Assembly: GCF_905220415.1 (NCBI RefSeq)
Contig: NC_059556.1
Span: forward strand, 1,748,501-1,812,500
DNA: 64,000 nt
Direction of reading: 5' to 3'
Source of the DNA: Colias croceus
Taxonomy: Eukaryota; Arthropoda; Insecta; Lepidoptera; Pieridae
Made by a program: the position numbers and the translations under genes. A model generated the notes under the pieces. That model had not been told where the DNA came from. It was given only the letters and a program-made list of their open reading frames with translations, and did no database searches. Positions within the stretch are counted from its first letter, which is position 1; every line of letters starts with the position of its first letter. Below, in pieces: positions 53,521-63,704 of this stretch.

Positions 53521-54185
53521 CAGCGGTTCCCGAATTCTTTTGGCTTCGGAACCCTTTTTGTTTCACCATTTTTCGGCGGAACCCTAGCTTTTAGTAAGAA
53601 GTAAACTAAAGACGGAAATACACTTACATCTCGTGGCGTGTGGTAGCGCGCCAGAAGCATATCGGTTTCATACATTTAATATGGTTAAAGACATACTTGT
53701 ATGCCTTGTCGTGTCACGTCCTGTCAAATGTATGAAAACGTATGATCCTGGCGCGCCACGACATGCCACGCCACGTAAGTATATTTCCGCCTTAACAGCA
53801 ACATTTTTTTTCGTGAAATCACACCATCTGAGGCTTTTTGGATTGGTGTCCGCAAAGTTTGATGTTAAGAGAAAGACTTTTTAAGATAAAAATATTTACT
53901 TAGTTAGAAGAAAAGGTAATTACAAAAATTTTAATGTGATGAATGAAATCTCTTCATAGTTTTCCTTAAAATTACATCGAAGTCAGGTTTTATGTCCGAC
54001 AATTGGATGCGGAGGTCTGGTGCAGCATTCAACCTACTCCTAAACTTATTTTTCGTGTAGGCGTACGCTGAAAACCCAGCCTCGCATCTGTAAGTTGTCA
54101 CAAATGGGAGTAATGCTATGATAGCTTTTTCAGCAATGCCCGGGTATTCGTTTTTCAGGCCAATCCAAAATTGACTCGGGTTCAT
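53521..54185 (-). pseudogene. hAT element remnant with C-terminal transposase piece
   Basis: The left end CAGCGGTTCCCGAATTCTTT resembles the CAGxGGTTCTCAAxC terminus of many hAT elements. The minus-strand frame 54185-53931 reads FWIGLKNEYPGIAEKAIIAL, LPFVTTYRCEAGFSAYAYTK, NKFRSRLNAAPDLRIQLSDI, the dimerisation end of ZBED/SCAND3-like hAT transposases. The element is cut off to the right and carries a MITE at about 53607-53797. Confidence 0.75.
53607..53797. mobile_element. Small MITE inside the hAT remnant
   Basis: The ends are inverted: AAAGACGGAAATACACTTAC ... CGTGGCGTG at left and CACGCCACGTAAGTATATTT, CCGCCTT at right, about 190 bp apart. A GCGCGCCA block is also mirrored. Non-coding; superfamily unknown. 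Confidence 0.6.
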
Positions 54186-54242
54186 GATAGCTTCAGATTC
54201 GAAAAGTTGTTGGAGTGTGGATGAATTTTTAATATCAATTAA

Positions 54243-54281
54243 ATGATATTTGTATTGTAGACTCTACAATACAAATATCAT
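54243..54281. repeat. Perfect 18-bp hairpin
   Basis: ATGATATTTGTATTGTAG, three bases, then its exact complement CTACAATACAAATATCAT. It lies just beyond the hAT coding remnant. Confidence 0.9.
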
Positions 54282-54862
54282 CAAATTTAAAATAAAACCA
54301 AATTACTTCATTAATTTGTTCCAATTGTAAGCATTCTTTTTCCTCCAACATTTATGTTTCTTCTTCTTATTTTCTTTATTACCCATTTTGTCTTATCGTG
54401 TTGTTACCCTTTGTTACGATTGCGCGACTCGACGACAAACGACACAAGTTCCCCGTGTGACGGCCGAAGCGGGACTGACTCGTGCAGCGATCGGGCTAGG
54501 AACGTATAGGGCGGCTCACGCTAGATTAATTGTAACTCGGTACACGTATAGATTGTATATTTTGTAGTTAATATCCAAAAAGTCGTAACTTTACGTTTGT
54601 TATTTTGAAAATGCGATTTAAAAAAAAAATAACAATGATAACTTTGTATTTTTTTTTCTATCGAGAAAATATCATGGAATCATGTTTCTAAAACGGTACA
54701 CGTATTGCGTTACTATTGAACTTTCTTGTCAAGAATTTTCAACACGACAACTTTAATAATATAAAAATTACGAAGGTTTAAAAAGGGCCGTAATTGTTAG
54801 AAAAATTAATTCATCTTAACGTTTGATTGATCTTCGCCAGCAGTACAGTTTGACGCTAGTAA

Positions 54863-55226
54863 GGGTCCGTTCACACAGACCGGCTCGGAGAGCATCGGCG
54901 CGCATTTTTCTTTTCACACAGACCGGATCGTATACGCTTAGGGTTAGTCGGAGCGGAGCCGCCAACTATTTCACATAGACCGGCTGGAAGCTATCTGAAA
55001 GCGGATGCGCATGCAATCGGAGCCGAACGACTGCGCGAACGAGAAAAAGTACGCGATCGGAGCCGGTCAGCTCCTCTTATTATTTCACACCAAGCGCGTT
55101 CAAGCATTCTTAATGTCAAAAACAGTGCACACGCAAAAATAAACCTTACTACAAATACTAAAAACTCTGTTTTCATCGCGATAAGAATCTGCTCTCCTCT
55201 CCGAGCCGGTCTGTGTGAACGGACCC
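54863..55226. mobile_element. Harbinger-type MITE, 364 bp, TSD TAA
   Basis: Ends are inverted GGGTCCGTTCACACAGACCG, followed by GCTCGGAGAG, flanked by TAA on both sides (54860-54862, 55227-55229). A TAA target and G-rich ends fit the PIF/Harbinger type. The phrase TTTCACAxAGACCGG repeats twice more near the left end. Non-coding. Confidence 0.8.
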
Positions 55227-55229
55227 TAA

Positions 55230-55530
55230 AACGGAAATTGCTGAGTCTCTTCACGTTGCATCTCCGAATCTTTTTTTTAAATTTGAGTGTGGCTCGATCG
55301 GGAATCTGGTTCTGCTTTATAGTTTCAGTTGAATGCAGACCTTACTGTCCATTTCCTCAATCAAAGCAACAGTATACTTGTACTTACACTGTTTTATCCT
55401 TGACCACCAGGTTGTCTGGAAGAGATCGCTGCCTTAGCGATAAGACCGCCTGTTGTGCTCAACTTTTGTTTTATTTTTATTTATTTTTCATTACTTCTAA
55501 GTTAAACAATTTTGGTGCACAATAAAATAT
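55230..55530. other. No gene recognised
   Basis: Short spacer between the MITE and the piggyBac fragment without readable motifs. Confidence 0.4.
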
Positions 55531-55539
55531 TTTTGTTTG

Positions 55540-55785
55540 TTTGTTGTTTGTGGTGAAATAACGGTCATGCTTCACACAGCTGCCGGGAGGAATCCTTTGT
55601 ACCAAGTGTAAAATCACAGAGGGACCGAGGCCGAGACTGGAATTACCAATTGTAGATTTAGCACCTCTGTAGATCTCAAAATCTAGCATGAGTCCTACAG
55701 ATGTACAGAACAAAGTTTTTCAGGCCTACAGGTCGCGACTTATTTTTTACCACTTGAAGTAGCTGACAGTACCCTGTGAACGGAA
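55540..55785 (-). pseudogene. piggyBac-like transposase, catalytic fragment
   Basis: Reads VVKNKSRPVGLKNFVL, then after a slip GLMLDFEIYRGAKSTIGNSS and LGLGPSVILHLVQRIPPGSC and KHDRYFTT. KPVGxKNFVxxTxxGxMLDFExYxG and DRYFT (second catalytic Asp) are piggyBac blocks. It is a different lineage from the copies at 16-17 kb and 48 kb. Confidence 0.75.
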
Positions 55786-55873
55786 TCAATCAGTCAATAG
55801 AATAAAATCCCGGCACTCTTTCCAACTTGTTACAGGTTTGTTTTACCTTGCTGATTTATTCATTTTTTTAAGA

Positions 55874-56120
55874 ATGGATATATTATCAGGTTTTGAATAC
55901 CTACTTAGTAAAGTGAAACGCTTAATTGAGACAGAAAACACAGTAATGAGATATGTAGTTAGTCCAAGAGAACGTCTCACAATAACATTACGTTATCTGG
56001 CAAGTGGAAACTCGTATGAAGATTTAAAATTTTTAAGCGCTGTTTCACCTCAACTTCTTGGTAAAATTAAACCAGAGACGTATTGGGCTATTTTCAAAAC
56101 AATGAAACAAGAATTTCTTA
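55874..56120 (+). pseudogene. HARBI1-like transposase, first-exon fragment
   Basis: Reads FEYLLSKVKRLIETENTVMR, YVVSPRERLTITLRYLASGN, SYEDLKFLSAVSPQLLGKIK, ending EFLK before GTGAAAC (weak donor). It is similar to 24860-25145. No further exons follow, because a LINE starts within 200 bp. Confidence 0.65.
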
Positions 56121-56313
56121 AGGTGAAACTAACATTTATTGAAATTCCACAAAAATACATAAAAATATAGTTATAAAAAGAGTCATCATCTTATGTGTGT
56201 TTTCCTCTTATGTGTATCACTAAAAATTCCTGGATGTGATATAAATTCGACGCTGTAGGTCGTATAGGCCGATTAAGACACAAAATCAATCTAAATTTAT
56301 CTATAATATTAAC

Positions 56314-56592
56314 TTGAAATTATATAATTTAACAAATCATCATAGTGATGCATTTATATATTTTGACATAAATTCTTGTACAAAATCTTTTTGTTTGACA
56401 AAGAATACAGTGTATCTGCCATTTAGATATAAGAGAGAACTTGCTATGTTAATAGCATATAAAATTATTAACCAGTCTGGTACATGTTTAGTATCAGACC
56501 CTGGATCTACTATAATTTTATGTAGTAGTAATTATATACATCAACCTAGGTTAAGTGTTGACAGACAATCTAGCCCTAAGCTAGATTTAAAC
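56314..56592 (+). pseudogene. LINE upstream-frame remnant
   Basis: Encodes KLYNLTNHHSDAFIYFDINS, KSFCLTKNTVYLPFRYKREL and ends SVDRQSSPKLDLN. The first part recurs at 48040-48171. It probably is the C-terminus of ORF1. It stops 38 bp before ORF2, a common spacing in these LINEs. Confidence 0.45.
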
Positions 56593-56630
56593 TAGTTTAT
56601 AAGACAACAGCTAAGCAGTCTTTTTCTATT

Positions 56631-59460
56631 GTGCATCAAAATATTCAAGGCTTAGCTAGCAAATTATTAGAAATAGAATTATTTTTAAATCATAATAGAA
56701 TTAAAATATTTTGTGTAACAGAACATTGGCTTAAACAATGTCAGTTGTTAATAAATATTGATAATTATAAATTAAAAAGTATATACTTTAGGACAAACGC
56801 TATTCATGGAGGTTCTCTTATTTTTGTACACAATAGTTTAAAATGCAAGGAACGAACTGACATTGTTAGCCTTTCTGTAGAACGCACCATTGAACTGTCC
56901 TGTGTTGAACTTGAGCGTTACATTATTGTTTGCGTTTATAGGCCTCCTTCCAGTGACTATAATATGTTTGAGACAGTCATGGAAGAAATATTAAAGCGTT
57001 TGAGCAGAAGTGAAAAGAAGGTTATAGTATGTGGAGACTTTAATATTGACTTACTTTCACACACACAAATGGCAACACGAATAGTTAATTTATTTCAATC
57101 ATTTAATTTACATAAACTTTTTGATGAACCCACACGAATTACACCAATTTCTGCAACTTGTATTGATAATGTTTACTGTGATTGTAACTTTTTAGAAAAA
57201 AATATTCTCAATACACTGACTTCGGATCACTGTGGCCAGAAAGTAGTTTTTGAATGGGATTGCATACCTACATTTAAAAGAATTAATGTTAGGCCTATAA
57301 CTAAAAAAGGGATTCATAAATTTAGAGATAATATTAATAATAAATTGCCTGGCCTGAATGATCAATCCTTTCATACTAATCCTTGTGAAATGTTTACAAA
57401 TCTTTTTAATTTAATTCATAATGAGTTTGAAAAAATCTTTAAAGTTAAATCTTTAAGTATTACCAAGGATTTACCATTTAGCCAATGGGCAACACCTAGT
57501 ATACACAGATGCAGTAACGTTTTATATGAGTTATATGGCATGAAGCAATATAACAAAGACTTGGCATTTCTTAGTTATGTTAGAAATTATTCAAAAACTT
57601 TTAAAAAAGTTTGTTTCACTGCCAAGTGCTTGTATGTCAGAGATAAAATACGCAACTCTGATAACAAAGTTAAAACGGTTTGGGCAATTATTAATGGTGA
57701 AATGGGCAAAAGCCAATCAAATAGTACCATAAAACTAGTTAATGCTGGTAGGGTCATTGACAAAAGTGCTGATGTTGCGCTTGCTTGTGAAGATTTTTTT
57801 AGTAGTGTCCCTGCTAGTATTACCGAAAAATTAAATTCGTCATCAGCGCTTGCGGAGTCCTACTTGAAGGACCATGTTGCTGAGTGTAATGTATTATTTG
57901 AATTGCGACATGTGACTGCAGAGGAAATTGTTAAAACTTTTAAAACATTAAACTTAAAAAAAACATGTGATCTCTGGGGAATGTCTGTAAATCTAGTAAA
58001 TAATATTATAGAAAACATTGTCAACCACTTAGCGTTTATATTTAATCAATGTTGTGACTGTGGTATATTCCCTGATTTATTAAAGTTAAGTAAAGTTATT
58101 CCTTTATTTAAAAGTGGTGACCAAGAAGACTGTAATAACTATAGGCCAATTTCCATTTTACCAACTTTGAGCAAAGTCTTCGAGAAATTAATTTTAAACC
58201 AATTATGTAGTCATTTTGTATCAAATGGTTTACTGCACGCCAAACAGTTTGGTTTCACAAAGGGGCGCTCTACCACTGATGCTGGAATAGCTCTTTTGTC
58301 ACATATATATAAAGCATGGGAAAATTCAAAGAATGCTTTGGGGATATTCTGCGACCTTTCTAAGGCTTTTGACTGTGTAGAACATACCACTCTATTACGG
58401 AAACTAAATTTTTATGGTATTAAAGGTTTATCTCAGGACCTCATAGCTTCATATCTTCAGAACAGGGTACAAACCGTTGTTGTTAATGGAGAGAAATCTC
58501 GCGGTGCGCCGATTAACATAGGTGTTCCGCAGGGATCTATCTTAGGACCGTTTTTGTTCTTAGTATATATTAATGACCTACCTTATTATTTGCAGGATAT
58601 GTGTGAAATAGTACTGTTTGCAGATGATACCTCATTAATATTTAATGTGGATAGACATGACACAAATGTTGACGAAGTAAACTCTGCTCTTTTACGCATA
58701 TCCAAATGGTTCACTGCTAATAATTTATTATTAAATGCAAAAAAAAACAAATTGTGTTGAATTTATCCTTCCAAATGTAAAAAAGGTGAAAAGGGATATT
58801 ATTTTAAACGGGGAGGTACTATACCCTGTGGATTCTACTGTTTTTCTTGGTTTGACACTAGATGAGAAGCTACAATGGGGGGCCCATGTTGCCACCACCG
58901 CTGCTAAGCTTAGTTCAGCTGCATATGCAGTTCGAAGAATAAGGCATCTCACCGATGAAGACACGGCTAGATTGGTTTATTTTAGCTATTTTCATAGCAT
59001 TATGTCCTATGGAATTCTGCTATGGGGCAGGGCTGCAGATATAGAAACTATATTTATATTACAGAAAAGAGCCATACGCTCTATATATAATTTACGTGCT
59101 AGGGACTCACTAAGAGATCTCTTTAAGAATACTGGTATCCTCACAGTACCATCACAGTATATATTTAATAATATTTTATATGTACACAAAAACGCAGACT
59201 TACACACAAGAGTAGGAGATAGACACCGTTATGGCACAAGGAACCGAAATAAAATTGAAATGCCATTTTACCGGTTAGCTAAAGTTAAAAATTCATTTAT
59301 GGGCCATGGTATACTTTTTTACAACAGAATTCCTCATAGTATTAAAGAGTTTAGTAGTGCTAAATTTAAAAATTATGTAAAAAACGTATTAGTTCAGAGA
59401 GCCTATTACAGCATTAAGGAATATATGGAAGATAAAAACCCATGGAGGGTTGTCGCGTAA
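56631..59460 (+). pseudogene. LINE ORF2: APE endonuclease and reverse transcriptase, one frameshift
   Basis: The endonuclease spans about residues 1-220: HQNIQGL, TEHWL (Glu), VYRPPSS, VCGDFNIDL, TLTSDHCG (final Asp/His). The reverse transcriptase has IPLFKSGDQEDCNNYRPISI, KQFGFTKGRSTTDAG, FCDLSKAFDCVEHTTLL, GVPQGSILGPFLFLVYINDL and FADD at residues 663-666. A slip in the A9 run at 58739-58747 ends the first frame at 709 residues. The C-terminal 240 residues continue one frame over (FLGLTLDEKLQWGAHV ... RAYYSIKEYMEDKNPW) to a stop at 59460. A homopolymer slip could also be a sequencing error, in which case ORF2 would be intact. Confidence 0.9.
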
Positions 59461-59868
59461 AAACCACAGGACAGTTCTTTGGCATATTATGATATATACG
59501 TACAGTGACTTACATATTTTGTAAAATTAAATTGTAATACTGAAATGATTTAAAAGAGCAACTATGGAGTTTCTTGCCGATTCTTCTCCATAGATACTGC
59601 TTTCCGAATCGGTGGTAAATGTTAAAAATATGTATTGACGTTTCAAAAGTGCTTCTCGAAGAAGTCTAATTGAATAAATAAATGTTTGAGTTTGAGTTTG
59701 AGTTTAAGGAAAGTGGGCATGTTCACAGAACTCAACTACTCACACATGACGGGCAGACTTTTCATGATGCGTATGCAGTGTGACGTCACGCCCCACACTA
59801 CACATGTGTAATGTGTTAATGTGTTGACGTTCCAGCTCTTCTGAATCGGCCTAACAGAATTAAAAAAA

Positions 59869-60123
59869 GTGTACGGCAGCGAGAAGAAATATGTCTCGTT
59901 TGCTACCCTAAAGCGCGTATTTTATACGAGTTTCAATCTTCGCTGTAAAGCTTTGAAGAAGGATACCTGCAAGAAATGCGATTCATTAGCCCTTGAAATT
60001 AAGACGTGTTGTGTACTGGAAGAAACAGAACGGTTGATCCAGCAAAGAGATATTAATCAAATGAGAGCGGAAGATCTTCGTAATAAAATGTCTCAAGACA
60101 TGATGCGTGCTATAAAACAGATC
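59869..60123 (+). pseudogene. DUF7869/Sola-like protein, Cys-motif fragment (copy C)
   Basis: Reads VSFATLKRVFYTSFNLRCKA, LKKDTCKKCDSLALEIKTC, LIQQRDINQMRAEDLRNKMS. The FxxxFNLxxxxxKKDTCxxCD pattern is the counterpart of FNLGFFxPKKDRCELC in copies A and B, from a different subfamily. Confidence 0.5.
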
Positions 60124-60186
60124 TTAAATTTGAATTTGAACAATTAAATAATGTGTCATTTAATTGTTCAAATTCAAATTTAAGAT
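60121..60186. repeat. Perfect 29-bp hairpin
   Basis: ATCTTAAATTTGAATTTGAA plus CAATTAAAT is followed by the 8-base loop AATGTGTC and the exact reverse complement. It overlaps the end of the Sola-like fragment. Confidence 0.95.
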
Positions 60187-60284
60187 AATATCTTCTTAAT
60201 AATAACGAGAAAAATACTGAAAAATATAACTTAATGTTAGAGAAATTACATCTGAAACTTCAAACGCAATTATCTCCAAAGTCA

Positions 60285-60455
60285 TTTATTGTGGATTGAG
60301 TCTTTTCTCCATAACTGTGTCCAAATATGATTTTGTCGACTGAAGTAGGACTTAACTTAGTCGTAATGGTTAATCCTGCGACTGATAAAACTCGCTCGCT
60401 TGGTGTGCTCGTGGCGGGTCTCTTGTACTTATCGGCGATTAAGGTTTTGCTTTAA
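60285..60455 (-). pseudogene. hAT transposase dimerisation fragment
   Basis: Minus strand reads TLIADKYKRPATSTPSERVL, SVAGLTITTKLSPTSVDKII. This is the PPTSxxSERxFSxAGxxxTxxRxxLxxxxV signature of ZBED-like hAT transposases. There is no start codon, so it is easily missed. A short isolated piece. Confidence 0.65.
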
Positions 60456-60559
60456 AAACATATTTGATGCGTCCACTCCCAAGAGCCTTAGAGCCACACA
60501 AGACGAAAGAAAAACGAATTTTAATAAAAGACTTTCACGTCGGCACGGTCGGGCACGTC

Positions 60560-60837
60560 GGGTGGTACATATACATTAATACATTCGGAATATTAGCACC
60601 AAAATGGCGCATTTTTTTACGACCTGTGATGTGGACACAGCAATTGATAGTATTAAAGCTGCATGTTGTTTACATAATTACTTACGAACAAAACAAGGTA
60701 CAGCGATATTAACTCCGGAGTCGGAAGACGAAAACGTACCTATGCGTGCTCTAATAACTCATCGTCCAACAAAAAGAAGATCAACGACTGCAGCATTCGA
60801 AACTCGTGAACAATTTGTGTGTTATTTTAATCAATAA
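60560..60837 (+). pseudogene. HARBI1-like transposase, last exon
   Basis: Reads NTFGILAPKWRIFLRPV, then after a slip DVDTAIDSIKAACCLHNYLR, followed by an acidic and basic tail to TAA at 60837. FGIxxxxWRIFxxP and KAxCxLHNYLR are the Glu-containing and terminal blocks of HARBI1. MADF exon 1 begins 150 bp to the right and points back across this exon. Confidence 0.65.
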
Positions 60838-60854
60838 ATTAATTTTTTACTTAC

Positions 60855-60984
60855 CAGATTCATTAATTTCTTCTCCGACTTGTGCCCACAATTTTGCCTT
60901 CATTGATATATCTTTATATGAACTATCCTTCGTATTATAAAAGTATGGATATTTTCTAACCAATTCTATCAAATTTTCGGTCAT
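60855..60984 (-). pseudogene. MADF-domain protein, first exon
   Basis: ATG at 60984; reads MTENLIELVRKYPYFYNTKD, SSYKDISMKAKLWAQVGEEI, NESG, then GTAAGT (donor). LIELVRKYPYFYNxxxxxYKDxxxKxxxWxxV is a clean MADF N-half. The rest of the gene would lie to the left, i.e. on the other side of the HARBI1 exon at 60560-60837. Confidence 0.65.
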
Positions 60985-61344
60985 TATGCAGTATTTTATT
61001 ATTATTTTACGCCTATTAACTCTGACGCTAAAATAAAATTTGTAAAAAAATACAACACCCGACGTTAAAGCATCCTAACGCCGCGACAGAGCGTTGCGTA
61101 CTGCGCCGGCGCGGCGCTCTGTTTGACGGTATTCTACGATGGTAGTACAACACATCTTAGCGTCATAGCGCGGCGTTAAGTTAACGCTCTGACACGCGCT
61201 AAGTACGCGTCCTGTCTGACGAAGCCTTAACATCTTGTAGAAATAGAAACAATATGGCGATTTTATAATCAGCTGTTGAAGTTCAGTGTTGTGTTTCTTG
61301 GTGATTTTAAAATTTAAAAAAGTTTTCATAAAATTAACACTTTA

Positions 61345-61620
61345 AAACTTTTAAAAGCTGCCCACAGTGAAGAAGTTTGGTTCAGGCGCAAAAAAAGAAA
61401 TGCGTCCAGACGGAGTTTGGAGATAATAGATGAAATGCCGCAACAATTCTTTCAAGAGCGTTTTAGGTTAAATAAAAAAAAAAACTTTTAGCGAGCTTTG
61501 CTGCAGCCTACGTAATGAAACAAATATACGGGGACTAAAGAAATTCCTTTGGAAGTAAAGGTAATCCAGTTGTTTCACTGCGATTGTTTAAAAGTGATGT
61601 CCGAGACTTAAATTCCCAAT
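61345..61620 (+). pseudogene. HARBI1-like transposase, N-terminal remnant
   Basis: Reads RSLEIIDEMPQQFFQERFRL, then past an A-run slip TFSELCCSLRNETNIRGLKK and IPLEVKVIQLF. The MPxxxFxxxFRLxKxxFxxLCxxL...RGLxxIPLExKV pattern is the HARBI1 N-terminal domain. Broken by slips and stops. Confidence 0.5.
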
Positions 61621-62545
61621 AAAAGGCATGTGTTGTGCATATCTATTATATATGCGTATCCTATTTCTACTAATTATCGTAGGTTCTTTGCGCTCTGATT
61701 TTGGAGTGTATGTATTAGGCATTTTTCTTCAAAAAACCAAAGTCGAACAACATCCAAATCACAAGCAAAATCAGTATCCAATTCAAGCGTACTTCAACAA
61801 AGAATAATATCGAAATGACGGGATCAAGCTAAACACGCGTGTAGTTCCGAGCTATAAGCAAGTCACTGAAATAGTTGAAAGTCAAAGAAAATAATAGTGG
61901 GTTCAAGTATCTTCTATGATTGGCCAGAAATAATACAAAAGAATTCCAGCGCGCGCCCATAAACGCAATAATTCTCGGAATAACTTAATGAGTTGACTAC
62001 CCGATAATTTCTAATTTGAATGTTGTACGCCAATTTAACATGTTTTTAAATACTTTATACCACACAATTATACCTTTTTGTAATTTGTATGAGATGTAGA
62101 AGTTTTTAAAATAAAGTTTCACAGGGTCACCATACATTTTTTTTACACCAGCTTTGTTCAAACTTCAGTCCGTAAATTTTTAAAACGTAAAATTTTACCT
62201 ATTTTTTGGTCTAATTTTGTTGTTGTTGTTAATTATGCATGAGTATCATTTTAATTAGGAAGACTTATGTATTCTTAACAACCTTGAACAAAAAAATAAG
62301 AATAAAATAAAAACAGAAATGGTAAAAGTTCATATTAAGCTTACCTGGATGATATTTTTATCAAATTCCGAAAATAAAGCATAAATCAAAAACTTTATCC
62401 TAAACCATAGTTTAGGACAGTAAATTTTAGTATTTTTGTTAGATAATAAGTCCCTCAACTCCCCACAACCCGTTGGTCCACTACTTACGGGACACCCTGT
62501 ATGTTTCTCATAAAAAGATTGGAGTTAAAACGCACTTTAACTACA
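61621..62545. other. No gene recognised
   Basis: AT-rich sequence between the two HARBI1 remnants. The phrase CTACTTACGGGACACCCTGT near 62479-62498 resembles a dispersed insect repeat end (ACAGGGTGTCCC) but no partner end was found. Confidence 0.4.
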
Positions 62546-62549
62546 TTAT

Positions 62550-62880
62550 TTGTTTAAGATGATTCTGGATATCCACAGAAAGCGTGGTTGGATGATACCC
62601 TGGATTTTAAATGCTGAACCAGGTTCTCGAGTAGCGGTGTACATTGAACGATGTTTTGGTATGCTGAAGTCTCGTTGGAGATGCTTGCTAAAGCATCGCA
62701 CACTCCATTACCATCCTGGTGATGCCTGTAAGGTTACTATTGCATGTTGTGTTCTGCACAATATTGCACTGGATGCTCAATTACCTCCTCCTAGTAATAT
62801 GGCAGAGCAACAAGGGCATGGTGATGAACCGAGTGTGCGGGTTGAACCCATTTCCAGCAACAAAGACGAGCTGATGAGTG
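62550..62880 (+). pseudogene. HARBI1-like transposase, catalytic C-terminal remnant
   Basis: DSGYPQKAWL (second Asp) is readable in one frame at 62562-62590. After a slip it continues IERCFGMLKSRWRCLLKHRT (catalytic Glu in IERCFG), LHYHPGDACKVTIACCVLHN and IALDAQLPPP. Together with 61345-61620 this is one decayed HARBI1 copy. Confidence 0.75.
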
Positions 62881-63137
62881 GCAGAATAATGTTGAATAAT
62901 TTACAGTCAGTCTGGGTAACTTTGTCCTTCAGTAAAACATTGGCCCACACTTACACACAGCCAGTTTTAATTGATTTACAATGCATAGAAAATGTATTTC
63001 ATTTTTTATTTAATATATTCTTTAGCTATCTTCGTAAATGTTTTCTCATTTATAACTTGACAAGTGTCATATTGACATTTTGTGTACAGACCAAAAAAAA
63101 AAAAATTGTTTTTGGCGCGCGTATTTCGATACATCGA

Positions 63138-63188
63138 AAAAGTTATCTCATGCGAGTTAATTTATTTCACTCGCATGAGATAACTTTT
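63138..63188. repeat. Perfect 20-bp hairpin
   Basis: AAAAGTTATCTCATGCGAGT, 11 bases, then the exact reverse complement. No surrounding gene is recognised. Confidence 0.95.
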
Positions 63189-63415
63189 CATTTCTAGTTA
63201 CTGACTTCGATCCCATTATTTCATGTTTCACTTTTCAAATTATTCAAATTATTTATTTGTCAGAATTGTGGTAATACAAGGTCACATGATTTAATTAATA
63301 AAATAGTCCACACAATTCGCCAATAATTGGCATACAAATTTTTCACGATACAGATTATATAAATATACATACATTAAAATATAACATTAAAATTAACACG
63401 TTTTTATTAATATCA

Positions 63416-63690
63416 CTATTTAAAAAAATCATTTAAAGAATAAAAACATTTTTCCACTAACCATATTTTCAATTTTCTATGCATTAAATTTTTTGGCATT
63501 TCACGCAGTTCTTTAGGAATGTGATTAAATACCTTTATGCACATCACACTAGCATTGTTTTGAAAAAGTTTAGATTTACAGTTTGGCATCAATAGGCGAG
63601 TAGGATCCCTAAAACCCAATTGTGAATTGTTTTTGGTTGGTTTGAAGAGTTCACTGTGCGTGCGTATTCTCATCATCATCACATCTCCTC
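63416..63690 (-). pseudogene. LINE reverse transcriptase, extreme C-terminus
   Basis: Reads MMRIRTHSELFKPTKNNSQL, SVMCIKVFNHIPKELREMPK, HRKLKIWLVEKCFYSLNDFF. LFNxLPxxIRE...FKxxLKxWLxExxFYSxxEFF is the standard end of CR1/Jockey-type LINE ORF2. Only this last exon-sized piece remains. Confidence 0.65.
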
Positions 63691-63704
63691 CTTTATTAAT
63701 TCAA

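Larger units (their letters stand above)
56290..59707 (+). mobile_element. LINE of the CR1/Jockey group, nearly full-length ORF2
   Basis: It contains the end of an upstream frame (to 56592),an ORF2 with endonuclease and reverse transcriptase (56631-59460), a 3' UTR and a (TTTGAG)n tail at 59684-59705. The 5' end is unclear. Only one frameshift separates it from an intact ORF2. Confidence 0.85.

Noticed and set aside
62479..62502. Possible Tc1/MITE end (complement ACAGGGTGTCCCGTAAGTAG)
   Set aside because: No matching inverted partner with a TA flank was found nearby; CACAGGGTCACCATAC at 62121 is too different.
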